A stretch of 37,372 nucleotides of DNA from contig JBPCKT010000031.1 in assembly GCA_051004015.1 (NCBI GenBank), forward strand, positions 1-37,372, in the 5' to 3' direction. The translations under genes and the position numbers were made by a program. This document shows positions 15,938 to 24,233 of this stretch, piece after piece (within the stretch, counting starts at the first letter, position 1; every line of letters begins with the position of its first letter). Source of the DNA: SXOA01 sp051004015 (GTDB taxonomy: Bacteria; Planctomycetota; Planctomycetia; Pirellulales; Pirellulaceae). Below the pieces are notes generated by a model, which was given only the letters and a program-made list of their open reading frames with translations, did no database searches and was not told the origin of the DNA.

Positions 15938-17230
15938 ATGCCGCTCGCGAAAGATCCGCTCGTCTTCATGCTCTCTCCCGAGCGGATTTGCCATAGCCTG
16001 CCGGGGCTCAATCGCCTGCTGGAAGTGACGCGGGTGCTGGCCCTTGAAATCGATCTGGCTCGTGCGCTGGACGCGATTGTGAAGGAGGCCAGCCACGCCC
16101 TGGAGTGCGACCGGGCGCTCCTCTATCAGTACGACCCCAAGCGGGAAACGCTCTTCACCACGGCCGGCACGGATGTCCCCGTCTACCTGAAGATCGACCA
16201 GGGCATCCCCGGCTTCGTCGCCCGCCAGCGGCAGATGGTCAATGTACACGATACGGCGGCTGATCCCCGCTGGGACAGCACCTACGACAAAGCCGCCGGC
16301 TACCGCACGAAAACAATCCTCGCCGTCCCGCTAGTCGCTGCGCGGGATGGTCTGCTGCTGGGCGTCTTGGAGATGCTCAACAACCAAGGAGGGCCGTTCG
16401 ACTCCGACGACGAAAGCCTGGCCATCGCCTTCAGCAACCACGCCGCCGCGGCCCTCGACCGCTCCCGCCTGGTGGAGGAAATCCAGCGCCGCAAAGAGCT
16501 GGAAGCGTCGCTGAACATCGCCCGCGAAGTCCAGCGGCGATTCATGCCCAGCCAGATGCCGCAAATCCCCGGATATGAAGCGGCGACCTGGTGGTTCCCC
16601 AACGAGGCGGTCGGCGGCGACTACTGCGACGTGATTCCCCTCACCGATGGTCGCACCGCCCTCTGCATTGCCGATGTCTGCGGCCACGGCCTCGGTCCCA
16701 GCCTGCTGATGGCGTCGGTCCGTGCGTCGCTCCGCACGCTGCTCCTTCGAGAGACTTCTCCGCAGGTGCTGCTGGAATCGGTCGGCCACGCCTTGGTCGA
16801 CGACTTCCAGGACGGCGCTTTTGTCACGATGGTCCTGGCGATGCTGGACCCGCACAGCCATCAGGTGAGCTTCGCCAACGCTGGTCATGCGCCGGCCATG
16901 CTCTATCGGGCGGAAGACCGATCGTTCGTCGAGCTCGAATCCACCGGCCTACCCGTGGGAGTCATCGACCCGCCGGATTGCCCGCTCGGTCCGGTCCTCA
17001 ACATGCAGCCCGGCGATATCGTCGTCCTCGGCACCGACGGCATCGTCGAGTCGATGGACCAGCGGGGAACGCAGTTCGGCAACGAGCGACTGCAAGAATG
17101 CATTGTCAAGGGTGCCAGAGGCCCGCTGCCGGAACTGGTGCGGAACATCGGCCGGGCCGTGGAGCTGCACTATGTGGGGGACAGCCCGCCGGATGATTTG
17201 ACGCTGCTGGCCGTGCGCAGGGATGCGTAG
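15938..17230 (+). CDS. GAF-domain PP2C (SpoIIE/RsbU-type) serine phosphatase
   Basis: The 430-residue protein has a GAF domain (about 30-185; VPVYLKIDQGIPGFVARQ and ILAVPLVA are typical) and a SpoIIE-type PP2C domain (about 215-428). A helical linker with IAREVQRRFMPSQMP joins them. Metal-binding acidic residues are visible in GGDYCDVIPL, ADVCGHG, LGTDGIVES and DDLTLLAVRR. Enzymes of this type dephosphorylate a serine on STAS-domain antagonists, which releases a sigma factor or another target. The STAS protein near 2.7-3.1 kb is a candidate substrate, though it is far away. The GAF domain would sense a small molecule or redox state. The gene lies in the middle of a tight three-gene operon, and the start is ATG 15938. 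Confidence 0.93.
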   Translation: MPLAKDPLVFMLSPERICHSLPGLNRLLEVTRVLALEIDLARALDAIVKEASHALECDRALLYQYDPKRETLFTTAGTDVPVYLKIDQGIPGFVARQRQMVNVHDTAADPRWDSTYDKAAGYRTKTILAVPLVAARDGLLLGVLEMLNNQGGPFDSDDESLAIAFSNHAAAALDRSRLVEEIQRRKELEASLNIAREVQRRFMPSQMPQIPGYEAATWWFPNEAVGGDYCDVIPLTDGRTALCIADVCGHGLGPSLLMASVRASLRTLLLRETSPQVLLESVGHALVDDFQDGAFVTMVLAMLDPHSHQVSFANAGHAPAMLYRAEDRSFVELESTGLPVGVIDPPDCPLGPVLNMQPGDIVVLGTDGIVESMDQRGTQFGNERLQECIVKGARGPLPELVRNIGRAVELHYVGDSPPDDLTLLAVRRDA

Positions 17231-17232
17231 TC

Positions 17233-18534
17233 ATGATGACTCTCGCTGCTATCGGCGACTTGCCCATCGACGACCGCTACAAGGGTATTCCCGGCGGTAC
17301 GTCGGCATTCCCTTTGAAGGAAATGGGCCGCCGGGGCTGGAATGTCCTGCGCGGAGATGTGCCGCTGCCGCTGGCGGTGCTCAAGGAGTCGGCACTGGCG
17401 CATAATCGCCGCTGGATGCAGAGGTTTCTCGCGTTGTCAGGGGCGCAGTTCGCGCCGCATGGCAAAACGACGATGGCCCCGCAGCTTTTTCAGTTGCAGC
17501 TCGAGGATGGGGCCTGCGGAATCACGCTGGCCACGATGCAACAGGTGCAAGTCGCCCGGCGGTTCGGCTGCTCGCGGATTCTGCTGGCGAATGAGGTGGT
17601 GGACCCGCGGGCTATTGACTACATCATCGCGGAACTGGTCCGCGACGAGAACTTTGAGTTTCTCTGCCTCGTCGATTCCGTTGTCGGCGTGGAGCGACTT
17701 ACGGCCGCGGTCAAGAAACATGGCTTATCCCGTCCGCTGGAAGTGCTTCTCGAAGCGGGCCTCGCCGGAGGTCGTACCGGCTGCCGGACGCTTGCGGAAG
17801 CGATGGAAGTTGCCCGAACGGTCAAGAAACATTTCCCTGCTTTATCATTACGCGGAATCGAGGGCTTTGAAGGAATCATCGCCGAAGCCACGCCGCAGGC
17901 GTCAGCCGCAAAGGTGAGGGAGTTCTTGGCCTTCCTGCTGGAAATCGCCCTCTGCTGCGAGGAGGAAAACCTATTCGCCACCGGAAAGGTCATCATCAGC
18001 GCCGGCGGCAGCGAGTATTTTGACCTCGTCGCCGACATTCTCCCCAAGAGCGGACTAGCGCGAGAGACACAAATCATCATCCGCAGCGGCTGCTATCTGA
18101 CGCACGACAGCGACCTGTTCATGGACCTCCATCGCAAGCTGGAAGAACGGACGCCGGCTGCGAAAGACCTCGGCCCACCTCCGCAAGCAGCGCTCGAAAT
18201 CTGGGCGCACGTGCTTTCTCGCCCCGAGCCGACCCGCGCCATTCTTGGCCTTGGCAAGCGCGACGCCGGCCACGATGCCCGTCTCCCGCTCCCCATCCTT
18301 TGGCACCGGTCAGACTTGCACGATGCTCCGCAGCCCATGCCCCCCGACCACAGCACCTTCAAGCTCCACGATCAACACGCTCTACTAGACATTCCAGCAA
18401 CCTCGCCGCTCCAAGTCGGCGACCTCGTCGCCTTTGGCATCTCGCACCCCTGCACCACCTTCGACAAGTGGCGGCTGCTAGCCGTGGTGGATGACCAGTA
18501 CAACATCACCGGGGGCGTGCATACGTTTTTTTAG
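17233..18534 (+). CDS. PLP enzyme of the D-serine dehydratase / D-threonine aldolase family
   Basis: The 433-residue protein is a fold-type III (alanine-racemase-like) PLP enzyme. The Schiff-base lysine is Lys78 in APHGKTTMAP. A C-terminal metal-dependent domain contains DQHALLDIP and GISHPCTTFDKW, with the His and Cys that hold zinc in eukaryotic-type D-serine dehydratase. Likely reactions are ammonia release from a D-amino acid or aldol cleavage of D-threonine; the exact substrate is not readable. GGSEYFD binds the phosphate end of PLP. It begins two bases after the phosphatase stop, so it is translated with a signalling phosphatase. One possibility is breakdown of D-amino acids from cell-wall turnover. 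Short T-runs follow its end, but no clear hairpin. Confidence 0.88.
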   Translation: MMTLAAIGDLPIDDRYKGIPGGTSAFPLKEMGRRGWNVLRGDVPLPLAVLKESALAHNRRWMQRFLALSGAQFAPHGKTTMAPQLFQLQLEDGACGITLATMQQVQVARRFGCSRILLANEVVDPRAIDYIIAELVRDENFEFLCLVDSVVGVERLTAAVKKHGLSRPLEVLLEAGLAGGRTGCRTLAEAMEVARTVKKHFPALSLRGIEGFEGIIAEATPQASAAKVREFLAFLLEIALCCEEENLFATGKVIISAGGSEYFDLVADILPKSGLARETQIIIRSGCYLTHDSDLFMDLHRKLEERTPAAKDLGPPPQAALEIWAHVLSRPEPTRAILGLGKRDAGHDARLPLPILWHRSDLHDAPQPMPPDHSTFKLHDQHALLDIPATSPLQVGDLVAFGISHPCTTFDKWRLLAVVDDQYNITGGVHTFF

Positions 18535-18537
18535 AGT

Positions 18538-18681
18538 CTAATCCCGCCGGTCCTTCCGCCCCTGGTTGCCCATCAGAACTGCGACAATGACGCCGATGAT
18601 GACGAGCCCGACCACGGCAGCAAGCACCACGAGGATGATGAGCTCAATCACCCCAATCCCAAAGACGGCAAGCAACGACAT
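18538..18681 (-). CDS. Very small single-span membrane protein
   Basis: A 47-residue product begins SLLAVFGIGVIELIILVVLA, continues with one long hydrophobic helix, and ends in a charged tail (NQGRKDRRD). The ATG at 18681 has AAGGGG about 6 bases upstream, which favours it over the codons further upstream. The shape (long helix plus basic tail) suggests a membrane peptide with its C-terminus in the cytoplasm. It is convergent with the PLP enzyme gene (3-base gap) and divergent from the EVE gene. I do not recognise a family. It may be a real small gene, and the strong helix and start site are the support. Confidence 0.55.
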   Translation of the reverse strand: MSLLAVFGIGVIELIILVVLAAVVGLVIIGVIVAVLMGNQGRKDRRD

Positions 18682-18770
18682 TTGCAACCCCTTCAAGTTT
18701 TCGGCGGCGATAATCTTGTAATAGCCACATTTTAAACGGATACGGCGCGACTTCACCAGAGAATTCCCCC

Positions 18771-19241
18771 ATGCCCAATTACTGGCTCCTCAAAACCGAG
18801 CCCGAGTCGTTCTCCATTCAAGACCTGGCGAAGGCCCCCAAGAAGACCACCTGCTGGGACGGAGTGCGGAATTATCAGGCCCGCAACTACATGCGGGATG
18901 AGATGAAAATCGGCGATGGCGTCCTGTTCTACCACAGCAGCACCGATCCGCCCTCCATCGTGGGGATGGCGAAAGTCGTCAAAGCAGGCTATCCCGATCC
19001 AACGGCCTGGGATCCGAGCGACCACCACTTCGACCCGGCCGCTTCTCCCGATAATCCGCGCTGGAGCATGGTCGACATCCAGCTCGGTGAAATCTTCAAA
19101 ATGCCCCTGCCGCTGGAACAGCTTCGCAAGGTTGCCCCCCTCAAGAAAATGGAGCTGCTTCGCAAAGGCTCGCGCCTCTCGGTCCAGCCGGTGACAAAGG
19201 AGGAGTTTGAGGCGGTGCTGAGGTTAGCTGCTGACCTGTAG
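18771..19241 (+). CDS. EVE-domain protein (THYN1-like)
   Basis: The 156-residue protein is a single EVE domain. NYWLLKTEPESFSIQDL at the start, WDGVRNYQARNYMRDEMKIG and GDGVLFYHSS are the family blocks. EVE belongs to the PUA superfamily. Family members bind modified bases in RNA or DNA, and in bacteria they often lie near restriction or RNA-modification genes. None are near this one, so a house-keeping RNA-modification-reader role is as likely as defence. The length is normal. The ATG start has weak upstream Shine-Dalgarno support (AGAGAA). It is followed by a gene-poor stretch of 364 bases. Confidence 0.92.
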   Translation: MPNYWLLKTEPESFSIQDLAKAPKKTTCWDGVRNYQARNYMRDEMKIGDGVLFYHSSTDPPSIVGMAKVVKAGYPDPTAWDPSDHHFDPAASPDNPRWSMVDIQLGEIFKMPLPLEQLRKVAPLKKMELLRKGSRLSVQPVTKEEFEAVLRLAADL

Positions 19242-19605
19242 CCTCTGGAAAATGAGCGGGAGTCGATGGTGAATTGGCGACTCCCAAAATGAGAACACGT
19301 CTCAATCCGACGCACAATGACGCCTGAGAAGCCAAGCAGCGCGGGCTCCGTGACGAGTTAGCCGGTCCAAAGCCGAATCGGGAAGTCTTTATGGGCCAAG
19401 GATTTGCGGGTTTCTACGAATAAACTTTCAGGACTCAAACTTTCGGAATTAGCTTTGCGTAACCGTTATCGTATGCCATCCGCAAGCTGTCGCATAGTCT
19501 GGTAAATCTGGGTAAAATGAACGGTCTCGGTAAAATTTCTGGGGTATGCCTTGACCAGGAGCGGATAACTAGGAATAGTCCGCTCCTCACAGACCGGTGA
19601 ATCGT
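19242..19605. other. 364-bp gene-poor region with a possible leader
   Basis: No convincing gene is seen on either strand. The stretch is AT-richer than its flanks in 19380-19560. It holds three GGTAAA boxes (19501, 19511 and 19529) and then a 9-bp hairpin at 19557-19587. A TTGACC at 19551 with AATAGT 17 bases later could be a sigma70-like promoter just before the small gene at 19606, though the match is weak. Confidence 0.45.
19557..19587 (+). promoter_or_regulatory. Hairpin just upstream of a small gene
   Basis: AGGAGCGGA (19557-19565) and TCCGCTCCT (19579-19587) pair perfectly over 9 bp around a 13-base loop. The hairpin ends 18 bases before the ATG at 19606, so it could mask or shape the translation start. 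No T-run follows, so it is not a terminator. Confidence 0.5.
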
Positions 19606-19854
19606 ATGGCGAGTGTCCTAACCAACCAAGCGTTTGAACTTTACAGCCGCCACGGCGTGCGCGGTGGGACGCCATTATCCCATGAGCAGTTTGACGAATT
19701 CTGGCATGCGCTTTCCGCCGAACAGAAGGTGCAATGGGAAAAGTTGCTGGCCCGGGGCCCTACCGCTCTAACCACCGAGACGATGCAGTCAAGCGGAACG
19801 GCGACGCTCACCCCGTCCGCGATTGATCGCGCGAAGACTCGCTCGAGTCGCTGA
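19606..19854 (+). CDS. Small hypothetical protein
   Basis: An 82-residue protein starts at ATG, with a GTG three codons upstream as the alternative. The first two thirds look like a real soluble helical domain (NQAFELYSRHGVRGGTPLS, then QFDEFWHALSAEQKVQWEKL). The tail is Thr/Ser-rich with a basic end. No known motif is seen. The Shine-Dalgarno site is weak. A hairpin lies directly upstream. Codon choice is similar to neighbours. I would call it a probable gene without a function. Confidence 0.5.
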   Translation: MASVLTNQAFELYSRHGVRGGTPLSHEQFDEFWHALSAEQKVQWEKLLARGPTALTTETMQSSGTATLTPSAIDRAKTRSSR

Positions 19855-19997
19855 AGCTAGGAAGTTGCGGATTCCGGTGCTTTTTTTCTTTCCGTTATCG
19901 CCCGGCTGCGGTAAACTAATCGCATCCCACCGAGGCGCGGTTTCCGTCTCATTCATGCGCCTCTCCCGCCTGCCTCCTTCCCGCGGAAGTTTTCGTC

Positions 19998-20420
19998 ATG
20001 AACGGGCTGCAGCATTATGCAATTCCCGAGGAATTGAAGGCCCTCGCCGCCTGTTTTTGGACACTCGCAAATGGCGGTAGCCTGATTGCGGGGCGCAAGG
20101 TTGATCTTCCTCTTCGCCCCGATCCGGGAGTGAAAATTCGCTTCACCGCGGCGACGCTTCGCACGGCCGCGGACTTGCCTTCTGCCAAAAACAAGGAGAA
20201 GGCCCGCGAGATCATTTCGCACTTTGCAGCGGTGCTGGGCAATTCGCTGGCCGTGCATGGAGCGGAAACCGCCTACAATGTTGCCGAGGTGCTTCAGGAG
20301 GAAGCGGGGCTCAAATTCTCTGCGGGTTCGGTCGCCACTGCAATGACGGAATTCGCGGCCGCCCTGGCGACACAGCGGGAAAGCGAGGTGCTAAAATGCA
20401 TGAAAACCATTTGGAAGTAA
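19998..20420 (+). CDS. Hypothetical protein, overlaps the next gene
   Basis: The 140-residue protein starts at ATG and is mostly helical (ATLRTAADLPSAKNKEKARE, VLGNSLAVHGAETAYNVAEV). There is no signal peptide or membrane helix. Its last 25 bases overlap the start of the following gene, which suggests coupled translation and a functional pair. A possible promoter box, GTAAACT, lies about 85 bases upstream. I do not recognise the family. Confidence 0.68.
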   Translation: MNGLQHYAIPEELKALAACFWTLANGGSLIAGRKVDLPLRPDPGVKIRFTAATLRTAADLPSAKNKEKAREIISHFAAVLGNSLAVHGAETAYNVAEVLQEEAGLKFSAGSVATAMTEFAAALATQRESEVLKCMKTIWK

Positions 20421-21115
20421 ACATGGACCGTTCCCTGCCGACGCCTTTCTCCGCAGCGCGAGTGGATGATTTGCACGTCCTGGCCGTCCATGGACACCAG
20501 GGGGACGAAGATTCGCATGCGCTGTTGGCCGCTATTCTCGACGGTGCCGATGATCATGCACGAGTGCATGGGCATGAACGCGCCGCGGTCAAAGAATGCA
20601 TCCATCGCGGTATCTGCCAGTCCTGCCTGAAGGCTGGCGAGGGGGAATGGTGCATCGAACTCGGCAACCGCTTCAGCGAGGGGGCCTTTGCGGCCTTTTA
20701 TGGTCCCCATGCCGTCCGACTGGCCGCCAGTGCCGCGCTTTCCATCCACAAGCAGCTGGAAATCTGGAACCTGGAACATCATTTAAGTTGGGAAGAACAG
20801 ATTCATTCCCGAGTAGCAATCACTTCCAAGCCCTGGAGTGGGATCTTGGAACTGATGCCCCATGCAATGCGCGGCGATGTGGTCGTTAATCCCGACCTCT
20901 GGGAAGAACTTTTGGATTTTGAAACCGTGTTGTCCAGTGTCAGCGTTCGCTGTCCGCAACTCGGCGAACAATGGGGAGAGGTAGCCCGCGAGTTGGAAGA
21001 AGGAATCGAGCTGCCAGGGACGGACTTGCACGTTGGCCGGCATTTCGCGCTGTACCAAAAAAAGTTTGCCGCCAACCGAGCCGCCCTTGCGGCTGCTAGC
21101 GCGGCGGTGGGCTAG
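20396..21115 (+). CDS. Hypothetical protein, partner of the overlapping upstream gene
   Basis: The 239-residue protein starts at ATG inside the end of the preceding gene. The N-terminal part has LHVLAVHGHQGDEDSHALLA and DGADDHARVHGHERAAVKEC, rich in His and Asp. It is followed by Cys residues (CIHRGICQSC) and FSEGAFAAFYGPHAVRLAAS. The middle (HSRVAITSKPWSGILELMPH, RGDVVVNPDLW) is mixed alpha/beta. There is no signal peptide. The His/Asp/Cys density could mean metal binding. I recognise no known enzyme. It is convergent with the MATE gene, three bases away. Confidence 0.72.
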   Translation: MHENHLEVNMDRSLPTPFSAARVDDLHVLAVHGHQGDEDSHALLAAILDGADDHARVHGHERAAVKECIHRGICQSCLKAGEGEWCIELGNRFSEGAFAAFYGPHAVRLAASAALSIHKQLEIWNLEHHLSWEEQIHSRVAITSKPWSGILELMPHAMRGDVVVNPDLWEELLDFETVLSSVSVRCPQLGEQWGEVARELEEGIELPGTDLHVGRHFALYQKKFAANRAALAAASAAVG

Positions 21116-21118
21116 GGG

Positions 21119-22531
21119 CTACGGCAGCACCTCGTGCTCAATCACCCGCATCGCCTTCCAATGCCCCTGCAAGAATCGGGTCAGGTACACCAGCGCCAAC
21201 GTGCATAGCCACGCCGTCAACACCCACCACCAGCCGAACAGTCCCCACTGTCCATAGACCTGTCCCAGCCGGCCGATGGTCACGAACACCAGCGAGATCG
21301 TCGTCGTGGCAATCAGGATGAAGAAGGTGTCGCCGGCTCCTTTCAAGGCTCCCAAAAAGATGAGCTGCATGGCGTCGAAGATGCAGTAGGCGGTGACGAA
21401 CCGCAGCAGGATGATCGTCAGGTCGCGAATGCGGCCAAACTCCGCTTCCTGAGCGAAAGCGCCGTGAGCGAGCAGGAAGAATTCGGGCACAAGGAGATAC
21501 GCCAGGCCGAACAGGCTGGTATAGAACAGCGAAATGACGAGCGATGTCCAGGTCGCGCGGGCCGCCAAGTGGGGCCGGTTCTCGCCCAGCTTTTGTCCCA
21601 CCAGCGTCGAGACCGCGATGCTCACGCCGAAAATCGGGATGAAGGCGATGGAGTTCACGTTAAAGGCCAGGCCCGTCGCCGCCCCTTCCGCGTTGCCAAT
21701 CTCCGCGACGAAGTGCGTCAGTAGCGTGAACGACGCCGCTTCCACCAGCATGGGCAGGCCGCCGGGAGCGCCAAACCGCAGCAGCCGCCAGAAAAGGGGT
21801 GCATCGAACCGGTTGCCGCTCGCCAGGCCGTGCAGCTCCCGGTCCGGCGACAGCCTCATCAGCACCATGAACGTCGCTACGGTGAACCAATTGGCGGCCG
21901 CCGTGGCGATGGCGGCTCCCTTGATTCCCATCTCCGGAAATCCCAGCGCGCCGAAGATGAGCAGATAATCCCCCACGACGTTCACCAGCGTCCCGCCAAT
22001 CTGCACGAACATCACCACTCGCGTCACTCCGCGGCCGGTGTAGTAGGCGGAAAGAGCGTTGCCAATCACCACCGCCCCCGCGCCAAACGCCAGGTACTGA
22101 AAATAATCGGTCTCTAGTTTGGCGAGCGCGGGGTTGGCCGAGCCGGAGAACAGGTACGGAGCCAGCGGAATGGCCAGGAGAAACAGTGGCGTGCATATCC
22201 AGCCAAGGCGCACACCCTGAGCCACGGCTAGCCCGATCCGTTCCGGCTTGCCCGCCCCGTGATACTGGGCCACGAACGTATTGACGAACGAGGCGATCCC
22301 TCCCGGCAGACAAAGGAGCGTCCAGTGAGCCATCCCCGCGGGCAGCGCGGCTGCCATTTCCGGCAGCTCTGTGGACGAATGCCACATCAGGAACATCCGG
22401 TCCACGAACCACTGGATGGACCAGAACATGGTCGAGACGACCAGCGGCAGCGCAATTGCCAGCACCTCCCGCCCGCCGCAGGGGCGCGACCACCAGTTTC
22501 CGCACTCCTCGGCCGCCGTTTTTTCGGTCAT
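21119..22531 (-). CDS. MATE-family multidrug or metabolite efflux transporter
   Basis: The protein has about 470 residues and twelve predicted membrane helices in two similar halves. Examples are IALPLVVSTMFWSIQWFVDR at the start of the first bundle and LLRFGAPGGLPMLVEAASFT at the start of the second. MATE proteins export cationic drugs or metabolites in exchange for sodium or protons. The ATG at 22531 (TEKTAAEECGNWW) gives the typical length; an ATG at 22603 would add 24 residues of no recognisable kind. The substrate is not readable. It is convergent with the unknown pair before it and divergent from the anchored protein gene at 22729. Confidence 0.9.
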   Translation of the reverse strand: MTEKTAAEECGNWWSRPCGGREVLAIALPLVVSTMFWSIQWFVDRMFLMWHSSTELPEMAAALPAGMAHWTLLCLPGGIASFVNTFVAQYHGAGKPERIGLAVAQGVRLGWICTPLFLLAIPLAPYLFSGSANPALAKLETDYFQYLAFGAGAVVIGNALSAYYTGRGVTRVVMFVQIGGTLVNVVGDYLLIFGALGFPEMGIKGAAIATAAANWFTVATFMVLMRLSPDRELHGLASGNRFDAPLFWRLLRFGAPGGLPMLVEAASFTLLTHFVAEIGNAEGAATGLAFNVNSIAFIPIFGVSIAVSTLVGQKLGENRPHLAARATWTSLVISLFYTSLFGLAYLLVPEFFLLAHGAFAQEAEFGRIRDLTIILLRFVTAYCIFDAMQLIFLGALKGAGDTFFILIATTTISLVFVTIGRLGQVYGQWGLFGWWWVLTAWLCTLALVYLTRFLQGHWKAMRVIEHEVLP

Positions 22532-22728
22532 TACCAGGCTCGTCACGAGATGAATCCTTCCAACATAGCGGGGAGAGGAAAAATGCGGGAGGAGGCCGCG
22601 CATGGGGACATTCGCGGTACGGATTTGCTTTGCGGAAGAGGGCGGTGCCTCATGAATGGTTCGCGCGGAGGGGCTACAATTGAACTCCGCCGCTGAGCTA
22701 CACCATCTCCAACCAGCCGGAATTATAA

Positions 22729-24177
22729 ATGTCCACGCCGAATTTCAACGATGCGGCACCGGCTCCACTTCCCCCTATGCCTCTGAGGTTTTGCGCCCGC
22801 CGACTCATCGTGGGCTGTTGCTTGACGCCGGTCATGTTGTTCTCGGTGGTACTGGTTGGGGTTTGGATCTGGTGGACTCTCTGGAATCACCAGTTGAACC
22901 GGAAGTTGGCCGATGAGATTCAGCGGGTGAGGGCGCGGGGCGAACCGCTGACGACGCTGGAGCTGAATGAATACTATCAGCCTGCCCAAGGGCGGCCGGA
23001 TATGACCAAGGAGATACTGGCGGCGTTTGAGATTTGCCTGTCGCCGGACCTCAGCCCGCTGTCTTCACGGTTGCCAATCGTCGGGGATCCGAAAGATTTT
23101 GGATTCCCGGAGGAAATTCCACCCGCTTCGGTAGGTTGGGAACAACTCGCCGAAGTGGAAACATTTCTTGCCAGACAGCCAACAGCGCTCGCGACGTTCC
23201 ATGAAGTCGCGCGCCGGAAGGGAACGGCCCGCTATCCCTCAGATTACAGTGCTGGCTTCAACACGCTGCTTGAACATGTGCAAGGTCTGCGTCAGGCATC
23301 CCGGACCTTATCTCTGGAGTTTCACGTACACCTGCATCGCGGTCGTCCGAGTCGGGCAATCGATTCCATTCTTGCGCAACTGGCCATGGCGCAAACATTG
23401 GAAGGCGACCCCTCCATGGTGTCACAGCTCGTTCGCGTCGCTATCGGGCGCGAGGCCCTGAAATTGATGCAACGTGGAATGATAGAGGTTAACTGGTCGG
23501 CTGCTGACTTGACCCGTTTGCAAACAGGACTGCGAGACTTTCAGTTCCCCTCGGCGCTCAAGGACGCGCTGATGGGCGAGCGCGCTTCGGCGTTTACGGC
23601 GTGTTACGACCCTCTGAAAATGGCCGGCCCGAAGTCAAATCCGACGCCCGAAGAGGTCGAGGTGATGCTCACCCGTCGGCCGCAGCGAGTGGCGGATGCC
23701 GCCAAGATTCTCGAAATCCATCGCGGGCTGATTGAGAGCTCCGAACAGCCAATTAGCCAATCGATCATCGCTGGCCAGAAAATGCAAGCTGAAGTGGACG
23801 CACTAGGCAAGTCGCCAGTCACTCAGCTCACCTATATCATGACGCTTCTGTTCGTTCCCGGAGCAGGCTACATGGCGCAGTCGCTCGCCGAAACGGCCGC
23901 CGGGCGTGACTCGACCGATGCCGCAATTGCCGCGGAGCTCTATCGCCGCAAGCACCGCAATTGGCCAGAAAAACTGGAGGACTTGGTTCCGGCATTTCTG
24001 CCTCAGATTCCCAACGATCCGTTTACGGACATGCCCATGAAGATGAAGCTCTCGGCAGACGAACTCAAGGTGTATAGCAACGGTAGTGACTTGCAGGATG
24101 ACGGCGGAAATCTCTCCGACAGGATGACTCCGGGAAGCGACGTCGGCTTTGAGGTGCGGGTTCCAAAGGAGCCGTGA
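22729..24177 (+). CDS. Membrane-anchored protein with a GspG-like Ca-site tail, unknown function
   Basis: The 482-residue protein has a Pro-rich N-terminus, one membrane helix (about 28-50, LIVGCCLTPVMLFSVVLVGV), and a long helical exported region with HVHLHRGRPSRAIDS. Near the C-terminus IAAELYRRKHRNWPEKLEDL is followed by PQIPNDPFTDMP and YSNGSDLQDDGG. That tail resembles the C-terminal part of GspG-type major pseudopilins, where Asp residues bind calcium. Many planctomycete proteins have this ending, as I recall. It has no pilin leader, so it is not a pilin itself. The function is unknown. It is convergent with the CorC gene, 56 bases away. Confidence 0.78.
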   Translation: MSTPNFNDAAPAPLPPMPLRFCARRLIVGCCLTPVMLFSVVLVGVWIWWTLWNHQLNRKLADEIQRVRARGEPLTTLELNEYYQPAQGRPDMTKEILAAFEICLSPDLSPLSSRLPIVGDPKDFGFPEEIPPASVGWEQLAEVETFLARQPTALATFHEVARRKGTARYPSDYSAGFNTLLEHVQGLRQASRTLSLEFHVHLHRGRPSRAIDSILAQLAMAQTLEGDPSMVSQLVRVAIGREALKLMQRGMIEVNWSAADLTRLQTGLRDFQFPSALKDALMGERASAFTACYDPLKMAGPKSNPTPEEVEVMLTRRPQRVADAAKILEIHRGLIESSEQPISQSIIAGQKMQAEVDALGKSPVTQLTYIMTLLFVPGAGYMAQSLAETAAGRDSTDAAIAAELYRRKHRNWPEKLEDLVPAFLPQIPNDPFTDMPMKMKLSADELKVYSNGSDLQDDGGNLSDRMTPGSDVGFEVRVPKEP

Positions 24178-24233
24178 TCCAGGCAGGCTGGACTGTGTCG
24201 CTACCTCGCCAGCGTCTCCCTTGCCGCCGCCAT

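Noticed and set aside
19466..19675. Open frame of 69 codons on the minus strand in the gene-poor stretch
   Set aside because: It overlaps the better-supported small plus-strand gene, and has no ribosome site or recognisable domain.
22679..22710. tRNA-like 5' half on the minus strand (GTAGCTCAGCGG)
   Set aside because: The acceptor and D-arm spacing is off by three bases, and no T-arm (GGTTCGA) or matching 3' acceptor strand follows within 90 bases.
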